DNA of 64,000 nucleotides from Candidatus Omnitrophota bacterium (GTDB taxonomy: Bacteria; Hinthialibacterota; Hinthialibacteria; Hinthialibacterales; Hinthialibacteraceae): contig JABLXU010000004.1 of NCBI GenBank assembly GCA_013177805.1, forward strand, positions 98,447 to 162,446, read 5' to 3'. Under the pieces are notes generated by a model, which was not told the DNA's origin, made no database searches, and was given only the letters and a program-made list of their open reading frames with translations. A program made the translations under genes and the position numbers. Shown piece by piece: positions 31,996 to 39,367 of the stretch (position 1 is the stretch's first letter; every line of letters begins with the position of its first letter).

Positions 31996-33642
31996 ATGGA
32001 TCGGATCGAAATACTCGGCACGCAGATCGATAACGTCTCCTGGCCCGAAGCCCTGGAGCGGATTCGGGAGATGATCCGCCAGGGCGGCCCTCATCAAGTG
32101 ATTACGCCTGCCATCCAGCAGGTGATCCAGGCGCGGCGCGATCCCGAGTTCCGCCATGCGTTGCGGGACGCGGACTTGGTGGTGGCGGACGGTATGCCGG
32201 TGGTCTTCGCCTCGCGCTGGCACAAGACGCCCCTCAAGGACCGCATCACCGGCGTCGACTTGGTCCCCGCCATCTGCCGGATGGCCGCCGAAGAAGGGTA
32301 TTCTGTGTTTTTCTTCGGGGCGGAGGAGGGCGTGGCCGCGGAAACCGCCCGGCGGATGCAAGAACGGTTTCCGGATTTGCGCGTCGCCGGTTCGTACAGC
32401 CCACCCCGGGGTTATATGGACAATGCGGAAGAGAACGAAAAAGCCCTGCAGGCTGTCCAGGCCGCCGCGCCCCAGATTCTCTTCACCGCCTTGAGCAGCC
32501 CGGCGCAGGAAAAATGGTTACACCGTCACCGTGACCGGCTGGGCGTGCCCATCATGATTGGCGTGGGCGGGGCGTTCAATATGATCACCGGCCGGGAAAA
32601 ACGGGCGCCGCAATGGATCCAACGGCTGGGGATGGAAGGATTGTACCGCTTCGCCCAGCGGCCTCGGGAGATCGGCCGCCGGATTGTCATCAACGTCCCC
32701 TATTTTTTCCTGCTGCTGTTTGACCGCTTGACCTACCGCACGCAAAAACGGCTGGCCCGGTGGTTGCGCCCGCTGATCCTGGCGGCTGGTGACGCGCTGC
32801 TCGCTTCCGCCGCGTTTTTGTTCTCGTATTGGTTCTATTTCCGCAGCGGCGTGTTTAACAATGCGGCTGATCCTTTCGCCGAGCATCCCTCGCTGCTCAA
32901 CATGCCTGCCTACAGCGACCTGCTGATGGTGGTCTCGCTGCTGGGCCTGGCTTCGCTTTGGTTTTTCCGGCTTTACGAGCGCAATAAATACATGACTTTC
33001 CAGGATTTGTTCGTTCGCCTGCTGAAGACTGCCCTGATGGTGGTATTTCTGCTGATCGGTTTCCAGTTTCTCTTTTTTAAGCACCTCTTCGCCGAGTATA
33101 ACTTCCGGGGATTTTCGCGTGTGGTCTTCGGCTTCTTTGGCATCAGCGTGTTTTTGGCCTGGATGGGTTGGCGATGGGGATTCAACCGGTTCGAAAAATG
33201 GCTCCACCGCACCGGCTTGAATCTGGACCGCATCATCATCGTGGGGCACGCCCCGGCCGCCCGGCGAATCGCCGAATCCATGCTGCGCCATCCCGAATGG
33301 GGCAACCAGCCGCTGGGGGTGGTTGCTCCCGAAGGTCAAGCCCTGAATTCGGACAGTTCCATTCCGTGCCTGGGTGCGATTCCGGATTTGCATCGCCTCC
33401 TGCCCGCCCGGAAGGTGGACGAAATTCTGGTGGCCGATCCCGGCCTGCCCATGCCTGGCCTGCTCGAGGTCGTGCGCCTGTGCCGCGAACACCGGGTTCG
33501 GCTCAGCATCATCCCCTCCATCCATGAACTGCTCGGTGTTTCGTCCGAGATTAAGAGGATGGGCGAATACCGGGTCATCACCGTTGCTCTTGACCGCACA
33601 GCTGGGGAATGGGCCACGCCGGATACGGAGTTCCGCGCATGA
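31996..33642 (+). CDS. Fusion of a WecG/TagA/CpsF (GT26) glycosyltransferase with the membrane and CoA-binding-like part of a polyprenyl glycosylphosphotransferase
   Basis: The protein has 548 residues. Residues 1-235 are a complete GT26 domain: ITPAIQQV with Thr37, VVADGMPVVFASR with Asp65, the expected catalytic base, and GVGGAFNMITGREKRAPQWI. Residues 255-395 hold about four membrane helices. Residues 411-548 form a Rossmann-like domain (DRIIIVGHAPAARRIAESML, KVDEILVADPG). The latter two parts are what lies in front of the catalytic domain of WbaP/CpsE-type phosphoglycosyltransferases, but that catalytic domain is absent and the protein stops where it should begin. The TagA part probably adds the second sugar to a lipid-linked sugar. 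The stop overlaps the next gene's start (ATGA). Confidence 0.85.
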   Translation: MDRIEILGTQIDNVSWPEALERIREMIRQGGPHQVITPAIQQVIQARRDPEFRHALRDADLVVADGMPVVFASRWHKTPLKDRITGVDLVPAICRMAAEEGYSVFFFGAEEGVAAETARRMQERFPDLRVAGSYSPPRGYMDNAEENEKALQAVQAAAPQILFTALSSPAQEKWLHRHRDRLGVPIMIGVGGAFNMITGREKRAPQWIQRLGMEGLYRFAQRPREIGRRIVINVPYFFLLLFDRLTYRTQKRLARWLRPLILAAGDALLASAAFLFSYWFYFRSGVFNNAADPFAEHPSLLNMPAYSDLLMVVSLLGLASLWFFRLYERNKYMTFQDLFVRLLKTALMVVFLLIGFQFLFFKHLFAEYNFRGFSRVVFGFFGISVFLAWMGWRWGFNRFEKWLHRTGLNLDRIIIVGHAPAARRIAESMLRHPEWGNQPLGVVAPEGQALNSDSSIPCLGAIPDLHRLLPARKVDEILVADPGLPMPGLLEVVRLCREHRVRLSIIPSIHELLGVSSEIKRMGEYRVITVALDRTAGEWATPDTEFRA

Positions 33643-34619
33643 CGCTCCAAATCCTCGAACATGCCTTATTTTCGGATGGAAAATCCTATGATCTGTGGTG
33701 GAGCCTCCTCTCCCGGATGGAGCGGTATTCCTTTTTCCACACCCCCCGCTGGGCGGAACTCTTGGCGAATACCCTGCCGGATTGGCGCCCCTGTCACCTT
33801 TGGTTTCGATTCTCGGATGGAACCGAAGCTGTGCTTCCTTTGTTCGCGATTCATAAACAGTTCGGTACGTCCAAATTGGAATCGTTGCCTTGGGGAACAT
33901 ACGGCGGATTGATTTCTCCTGATTCCCTGTCCTGGGACCACTACCGCCAGGCGGCCACGGAATGGTTGTCGCTGTTCCGCCCAGTATGCCATTTTCTCCT
34001 TTCCCCCGCGGATTATGCGCGTTTCCGTCCATCCATTCTGGCTGATCCCACGGTTAAAACTCAGGAGCGCTGTACCCATATCCTGCCTCTGAACCGGCCG
34101 TTTGAGGAAATCTGGTCCCGCCGTTTTCAGCCCCGCAACCGCACGAACATCCGCCGCGCCCAGGCGCAAGGAGTCCGGGCCGAATGGTCGAACTCGCGTG
34201 AAGCCGTGCTGGCCATGAAACAACTCTACCAGCGCGCCACTCACCGCTGGGAAGGTGTGGAAACCATCCCAGAACAATTTTTTGATACCCTAGTGGATCT
34301 CCCCGGTGAGGAAGTCCGGATTTGGCTGGCCTGGAAAGACGATGCCCTCCTCGCGGGGAATTTGGTCTTTTCTGGGAAAGGAGAAGCGCAATATTTCGCC
34401 GGGGCCAGTGATGAACGTTTCACGCAATTCCACGGGAGCAAGTGGCTGATGAGCGAGATCATCCGTGACGCCTGCGAACGGGGCTTTTCGTACTTTAATT
34501 TCGGTGGCAGCGGCGGACTGGCCGGAGTGGAGCAATTCAAGCGGATTTTCGGGGGCGAGGCGGTTCCCTACGCTTCGATCACCTGGCGGCATCCCATAGC
34601 GCGGTGGCTAAGCCGATGA
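33639..34619 (+). CDS. FemAB/GNAT-fold acyl- or aminoacyltransferase-like protein
   Basis: The protein has 326 residues, with no signal or membrane segment. It shows the FemAB-type double GNAT pattern: SFFHTPRWAELLA at the start, an LESLPWGTYGGLI substrate-side segment, WSRRFQPRNRTNIRRAQAQGV (typical of the BioF2-like/FemAB transferases near polysaccharide loci), and a C-terminal half ending FNFGGSGGLAGVEQFKRIFGG. Such proteins transfer amino acids or acyl groups to peptidoglycan precursors or exopolysaccharide sugars. The ATG at 33639 overlaps the previous stop and gives the family start; an ATG at 33609 is less likely. Coupling to the TagA fusion suggests it modifies the same lipid-linked glycan. 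Confidence 0.78.
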   Translation: MTLQILEHALFSDGKSYDLWWSLLSRMERYSFFHTPRWAELLANTLPDWRPCHLWFRFSDGTEAVLPLFAIHKQFGTSKLESLPWGTYGGLISPDSLSWDHYRQAATEWLSLFRPVCHFLLSPADYARFRPSILADPTVKTQERCTHILPLNRPFEEIWSRRFQPRNRTNIRRAQAQGVRAEWSNSREAVLAMKQLYQRATHRWEGVETIPEQFFDTLVDLPGEEVRIWLAWKDDALLAGNLVFSGKGEAQYFAGASDERFTQFHGSKWLMSEIIRDACERGFSYFNFGGSGGLAGVEQFKRIFGGEAVPYASITWRHPIARWLSR

Positions 34620-35039
34620 CGGCGGCCGGGGAGAAGGTGGGAAATCGCCCTTTTGCGTCAGGGAGAGCCAATCCGGATGATAAGTCTTAGTCCGGATATG
34701 ATACAACAAGTCAATGCGTTCTTGCTTTTCTTGCGCCGGGGCCGGACTGCTCAGGATCCGGCGGATTTCCGCGGAGGCCATTTCATCAAAGAGAGAGGTG
34801 GAGAAAAGGACGTTGACCGGTTCATTCAGGCTGTGCCGTTTGACCAGATCCGCCAGGGTTCCCTCGGCCCGAGGCTCCAAATCCAAGGCTTTCATCTCGG
34901 ACTCGAATTCCTTGAATTTCACCCGCCGGTTATAAAGATACACCATTAAAACGATGGCAAGAACGAGGAACGTGAAAATCCCCAGAATCCATAACAACAC
35001 CTCGGCTTCGATCTCCGTAGGCGTCAGGAATTTCGGCAT
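34608..35039 (-). CDS. Small single-span membrane protein of unknown function
   Basis: The protein has 143 residues. One membrane helix lies near residues 14-37 (VLLWILGIFTFLVLAIVLMV), followed by a basic-charged cytoplasmic region of about 100 residues (RRVKFKEFESEMKALDLE, LADLVKRHSLNEPVNVLFS, SLFDEMASAEIRRIL). The cytoplasmic part recalls the region preceding the PilZ domain in some c-di-GMP-binding proteins of flagellated bacteria, but no PilZ domain is present; this comparison is tentative. The ATG at 35039 has GAAGGA six bases upstream and is preferred to an ATG at 35108. The 3' end overlaps the convergent FemAB-like gene by 12 bases. Confidence 0.55.
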   Translation of the reverse strand: MPKFLTPTEIEAEVLLWILGIFTFLVLAIVLMVYLYNRRVKFKEFESEMKALDLEPRAEGTLADLVKRHSLNEPVNVLFSTSLFDEMASAEIRRILSSPAPAQEKQERIDLLYHIRTKTYHPDWLSLTQKGDFPPSPRPPSSA

Positions 35040-35422
35040 AATCAATCCTTCACCTGTGCGGTACGGTTGACCCTCCTTTAAGGCCATTTGTGTAAACATC
35101 TCCATCATGATCCCAGCCTCGTTTATGGAAACCAGGCGATTTTCCCCATGATTCCGTCTACTCCGATTATTGGCTGTAATCGGATTAACTTGAATAGTTA
35201 TTTTAATAATTACTATTACTCTGAACGCGAAACTTTCTTTTGAGTTTTATACATGGATAACAACCCTAACCGATACCCACTTATATTCCTCGGAGAGATA
35301 ACTAAGGTGAGGGTATTTTTTGCCGGGATGAGAACTCTGTCTTTGCCGGGAAAACCTGGATTCTACCGGGAGGACGAAGCTCCCGCTGAACTGCGTAGTT
35401 TCGATAAGCCCCCTGTTTTCTC
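35040..35422. other. Intergenic region with repeats
   Basis: This gap of 383 bases is AT-rich at about 35160-35250. It holds a degenerate dispersed repeat (35288-35313) and a hairpin CGGGAG-GACGAAG-CTCCCG at 35367-35385. No gene was recognised. Confidence 0.55.
35288..35313 (+). repeat. Degenerate dispersed repeat copy
   Basis: CCTCGGAGAGATAACTAAGG followed by TGAGGG. Only the right half of the family pattern is kept. Confidence 0.4.
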
Positions 35423-36013
35423 CTACTTGCCCACCAGGCTGTCATCGCAAGGGTAGGAAGCCCGGGGGCCGGTGCGGATCAGGTCGCCCAGGCTGCGCAG
35501 GCCGTTGGAAGGGCTGTAGCGCAGCGTGCCCGTGTGGTTGTAATAATCCGGGCCGTAACTGTTGATCCGCCATTCCGAACAACGGTACGACAGGTTCAGC
35601 ATCGGTTCTTTGCCCCAGTGGATCGTGCTCCAGGCTTCCACGTAGTCGTAGGTCACATAGGCTTCATGCTGCGTATTGTCCAGCCGCGCGCCGGGAACAC
35701 CGTACACAAACGGATCCTGAGGCACGGAGGACATATAGGCAACCGGGGTGGTCAATCCGATCAGGCGGCGGTTGACGGGATTCTTGTTCACGCCATTGGT
35801 GTCTTTCCACTGGGGGTACTTGCCGTGGTCCATGTGGTACATTTCCAGGGCAGTGTCAATGTTCCGCATGTCTGATTCCGCCCCCGCGATCTTGGCCCGC
35901 ATCTGAGCGTTCAAAAAGTTGGGAACCGCGATGGCCGCCAGAACGCCGATGATGGCGACCACGATGAGCAGCTCGATCAAGGTAAACGCCGTCTCCTGTG
36001 GTTTAGGATTCAT
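35423..36013 (-). CDS. Type II secretion/type IV pilus-like pseudopilin
   Basis: The protein has 196 residues from the ATG at 36013, which has an AGGA about nine bases upstream. The leader MNPKPQETA precedes FTLIELLIVVAIIGVLAAIA, again with Ala at -1. It then follows the GspG-like plan with LEMYHMDHGKYPQW, TTPVAYMSSVPQDPF and the C-terminal SPSNGLRSLGDLI shared with the other two pseudopilins here. Tyr-rich globular domain with one cysteine pair candidate (RCSEW, PCDDS). It stands alone, 135 bases downstream of the double permease gene on the same strand. Confidence 0.87.
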   Translation of the reverse strand: MNPKPQETAFTLIELLIVVAIIGVLAAIAVPNFLNAQMRAKIAGAESDMRNIDTALEMYHMDHGKYPQWKDTNGVNKNPVNRRLIGLTTPVAYMSSVPQDPFVYGVPGARLDNTQHEAYVTYDYVEAWSTIHWGKEPMLNLSYRCSEWRINSYGPDYYNHTGTLRYSPSNGLRSLGDLIRTGPRASYPCDDSLVGK

Positions 36014-36148
36014 GTTTCCATTCCTTCTGTCCAGGATCAAAATAACGCCATCAAAAAAAACCGCCTCTACTATACCAAAAGGGAGCCACTTGATCGATCC
36101 CCCGGTTTAATTCCAGGGAAAGATCAAACCTTCACTGTTCCGAATGAT

Positions 36149-37993
36149 TCACCGGTTCCGCCGCGCAATCGCGTCCGCGGCCAGGCGGCTCAGCACCCAT
36201 GTCAGCAGCAAAAATCCGGCGCAGTGGTACAGAAAATACCCCATCCAATCCGAGGTGCGGAAAGTATACCACCATTTGGATAATTGAAGAGAAGGCTGAT
36301 GAACAAATTCCGCATACCGGGACAAAAGTAAAACCGGCGAAATTGAAGTTATGATTTGATAAGACGGTGAATTGGGGGGCGGCAAAGCCAATTGATGGCT
36401 GCTAAAGAGGATAGCCATGGGGAAAAGAAAAAGAATCCCGATCGCCAGGAAAAACATCAACGCGTAGGCGCTCAGGGTTTTACGCATAAGAGAGGAAACG
36501 AGAATCCCCGCCGCCAGGTAAAACCCCGCGGAAACGTAACCCAACGGAATGGCGAAAATTATCGTCGCCAGAAGGGTTTGAATGCGTTGGAAATCGAACG
36601 CGATGTACATAGGGGGAGAATTGTGAAAATAGGCCAACGACAGAAACAGGAACACTCCATAAAACGCCCAGAATTTCCAATGGAACATCCGCCAACCCGC
36701 TGCCATCTTGCCCCAAACAATCCGCCAGGGCGTCAAGGGAGTCGTGGCCAGCAAGTCCCACGTTCCCCGGTCCTTTTCATGGCGGAAACAGTTGGCCGCG
36801 TAGGGGATGATGAACAACGGCGTCAAGAGGATCGCGGCGAAGGGCATCGTGTCCGCCCAATCTACCATCTGGAAATGCGGAGGCCGACTCGATGTACTCC
36901 AGGGTAGATAAAAGCAAAAACTCACTCCCAGCCAGAAAGCCATGGAAAACAACATCCGCAGGCGGTAACGGCCCCGCAGGGCGAGGAGTTCCTTGAACGT
37001 GACCGGATTGCGGCCATCCTTCATCAAGTTAAAATCCTTGACACGAGAAGCGATAGTCACATAACGCCTAAGTCTCTGGGCTAGGGAACAGAAATATCCC
37101 TTGAATTGCTCGGCGTCGCTGTATTCCTGTTTGGTGTAGAGCCTCCAATAGGTGATGAGGAAGAGCAAAGCAATCAGACCAGCAATCATTACACCATGCG
37201 TTAAGTAAAAATGATTTATCAACCAAGCCGGACTGCCCATGGAAGGAATCGGACCAGGTCCGGAAAAATAGGCAATGGCGATGACGAAAGGGGATGCGAC
37301 AAACAAAATGCCGTTTGTATAAATTCCCAATAAAGGCAGGAGAACTAAATAAGCAAACGATCCTAAGTATGTAAAGGTAACTGACTTGACGGTATGTTTC
37401 CACACCACCGAGCAATAGAGGCCGATGGCGGCGGTGATGGCCGTTACCTCAGTGTAGATTAAAAAGATAAATCCAACCTCCTCAGGAGACACGCCTCCCA
37501 TGGTGAAGCATATCCCATAGATAGGGATCAGGGACAACGAGAGAATCCAGATGAAGAAAATCGAGGAGATCCACTTGGCCAGCAGGATGCTGGCGGGGCT
37601 GAGATGGGTCGTGGCCAGCAGTTCCCAGGTTTCGCGCTCGTATTCCAGGTTGACACTGGTGGCGCTCAGCAGAGGAGCCAGCAGAAATAGAAATATACCC
37701 GGAAATAAATTCAGGAACAGGAAAAATCCCCGGGATTGCGTCCCATAGGGATATACATACGGTGAGGGATTGGCGTAACTCCGCACGTATTCCGGCCAGA
37801 GAAAGGAGAGGATGATTATGGCCACGGCCAGAAACAGCGCCAGGTACACGAACGAACTTTTTTTACGCAGACGGTCAATGAGTTCCCGCAAGATGACGGG
37901 ATTGTTAAAAATCCGGGGCCGCTCGCGCCCGGCTACGGCCAGAAACGCCGCGAGAGACGCTTTACGAAACAGGGGTACTGGAACATCGGACAT
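36149..37993 (-). CDS. Duplicated ABC-2-type transporter permease
   Basis: The protein has 614 residues with about 12 membrane helices in two similar halves. Each half has the ABC-2 element E(R/K)(E/D)RGTW-(D/E)LLATT.L.P..I..GK: EYERETWELLATTHLSPASILLAKW in the first half and the equivalent around HEKDRGTWDLLATTPL in the second (quoted in parts). Such permeases export lipids, glycans or drugs with a separate ATPase, or belong to Nos/Gld-type systems. No ATPase gene is adjacent. The ATG at 37993 with GAGGG upstream is preferred to one at 38080, which would overlap the AEC gene. Confidence 0.8.
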   Translation of the reverse strand: MSDVPVPLFRKASLAAFLAVAGRERPRIFNNPVILRELIDRLRKKSSFVYLALFLAVAIIILSFLWPEYVRSYANPSPYVYPYGTQSRGFFLFLNLFPGIFLFLLAPLLSATSVNLEYERETWELLATTHLSPASILLAKWISSIFFIWILSLSLIPIYGICFTMGGVSPEEVGFIFLIYTEVTAITAAIGLYCSVVWKHTVKSVTFTYLGSFAYLVLLPLLGIYTNGILFVASPFVIAIAYFSGPGPIPSMGSPAWLINHFYLTHGVMIAGLIALLFLITYWRLYTKQEYSDAEQFKGYFCSLAQRLRRYVTIASRVKDFNLMKDGRNPVTFKELLALRGRYRLRMLFSMAFWLGVSFCFYLPWSTSSRPPHFQMVDWADTMPFAAILLTPLFIIPYAANCFRHEKDRGTWDLLATTPLTPWRIVWGKMAAGWRMFHWKFWAFYGVFLFLSLAYFHNSPPMYIAFDFQRIQTLLATIIFAIPLGYVSAGFYLAAGILVSSLMRKTLSAYALMFFLAIGILFLFPMAILFSSHQLALPPPNSPSYQIITSISPVLLLSRYAEFVHQPSLQLSKWWYTFRTSDWMGYFLYHCAGFLLLTWVLSRLAADAIARRNR

Positions 37994-38064
37994 GAATGTA
38001 TTTCCCTCTTCCTTGTCGGGTGTCAAGGACAGATTGTAGTTCAACCGTGGTTGATCATCCGGAG

Positions 38065-39018
38065 TCACACCGGAAACCAACTATCTGTCAGGTTCTCCAA
38101 CAGGGGAAGAGTCAGGAAATGCAGCAAAGTGGAACCCACGATACATAATATGGTAAAACGCTTCTCGTGGGATTTTCCATAATAACTCACCAGCAAGGCC
38201 GCCAGCAGGCCTGTGGGCATGCCTGAGCCTAAAACGAGGGAACGCTCCAAGGTGACATTGTCCATGTTCATCAGGGGGACGATCGCCATGGCCAAAACGG
38301 GAGAGAAAATCAACCGGAAGAACACGCACAATCCCAGTGCCGGCAAAAGCGCTAGATATTCGCCCATCTCCGAGAAAAAAACTTGCTTGCCGAAGAGAAT
38401 CCCCGCGATCAGGAGGCAAAGGGGGTAGACCACCCCGTGCATGGAGTCGATCACCTCCAATACAGGGTAGGGAACCACCGGGTGGAACAAAGAGACCAGG
38501 AAACCCAAGCCCAGGACATAGATCAACGGTGTTTTGAAAATAGCCAAAAGCCGGTCCTGTGCCCACACTTCATGGGATAATAAAAAAATCCCCAGCGTGG
38601 CCAGGATAAGAGCGTGATAAAAGATTTGGATGTTGACCGTCTGCAAGGCCGCGGCGGGATCGCCCAACAAGGGCTGGATGAAACGCATGCCGAATATACT
38701 GACAATCAAGGTGTTGGTGAGCATCAGGCGGCGCGTGCGGGGATTCGCCTCCAGTAATTGAAAGGCCTTGTATGCGGCTCCAAACAGGATCAGGGTGTGG
38801 AAGAAAATGAAAAACAGGATGAAAACAAATTCGTGCGCGGCCGGATTCTGGCTCATGGATAAACGGAAGAAGTAAAAGGGAACAAAAACGAACAAGCCGG
38901 CCGCCGAGATGGAGCGGTCATCGAGCCGGTCGGTTTTCCGTCCCAGTACCAATCCGATCAGAAAAATGGTCAATGGGAGCAGAAGTTTGGAAATGACCAC
39001 GGTAATGAAATTATCCAA
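38065..39018 (-). CDS. AEC (auxin efflux carrier) family transporter
   Basis: The protein has 317 residues with about eight to ten membrane helices in the two five-helix bundles of the AEC/BART superfamily. The N-terminal KLLLPLTIFLIGLVLGRK and the C-terminal GSGMPTGLLAALLVSYYG, with its Gly/Pro break, fit the family. Bacterial AEC proteins are secondary transporters for organic anions such as malate or malonate; the substrate here is unknown. The apparent start is TTG at 39018 with only a weak Shine-Dalgarno sequence, and GTG a few codons later is the alternative. It precedes the ABC-2 permease gene by 71 bases on the same strand. Confidence 0.75.
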   Translation of the reverse strand: MDNFITVVISKLLLPLTIFLIGLVLGRKTDRLDDRSISAAGLFVFVPFYFFRLSMSQNPAAHEFVFILFFIFFHTLILFGAAYKAFQLLEANPRTRRLMLTNTLIVSIFGMRFIQPLLGDPAAALQTVNIQIFYHALILATLGIFLLSHEVWAQDRLLAIFKTPLIYVLGLGFLVSLFHPVVPYPVLEVIDSMHGVVYPLCLLIAGILFGKQVFFSEMGEYLALLPALGLCVFFRLIFSPVLAMAIVPLMNMDNVTLERSLVLGSGMPTGLLAALLVSYYGKSHEKRFTILCIVGSTLLHFLTLPLLENLTDSWFPV

Positions 39019-39367
39019 GGATATCCGCCAGGAAGAATTTTATCAGGCCGGCCTGCCCGGTATTTGCAGAAACGTTCTCCCCAGGCCATCTAAAGAACCC
39101 AATACCTATCCGACAGGTTCAACCGGTCCTGCTTGGAAACGAATGAAGCCAGAATTAAGATACCCACGTACCAACCTGGTGTACAAAAACCGGTTTACTC
39201 CACTTGACCGCCGGTTCCGGTACAAGAACGGTATGGTAATCAGCCGCAAAGGGGATGTCCAGCGGAATCTCCCGGGTATAGACATGCGATTGGGCTTCAA
39301 CCCACGCAACTCCAATCGATTGAGTAGGTAAAATAAGCCATTCCTTCTCCTTGCCGGATAGAATTTT
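39019..39367. other. Divergent intergenic region upstream of uvrA
   Basis: This gap of 349 bases shows no convincing gene, SOS box or promoter. An open frame at 38909-39331 crosses into the AEC gene and has no recognisable content. Confidence 0.5.

Noticed and set aside
32518..34032. 504-codon open frame on the minus strand
   Set aside because: Antisense to the TagA fusion and FemAB-like genes, both of which have clear family motifs.
38909..39331. 140-codon plus-strand frame before uvrA
   Set aside because: It overlaps the start of the AEC transporter gene and has no Shine-Dalgarno sequence or recognisable content.
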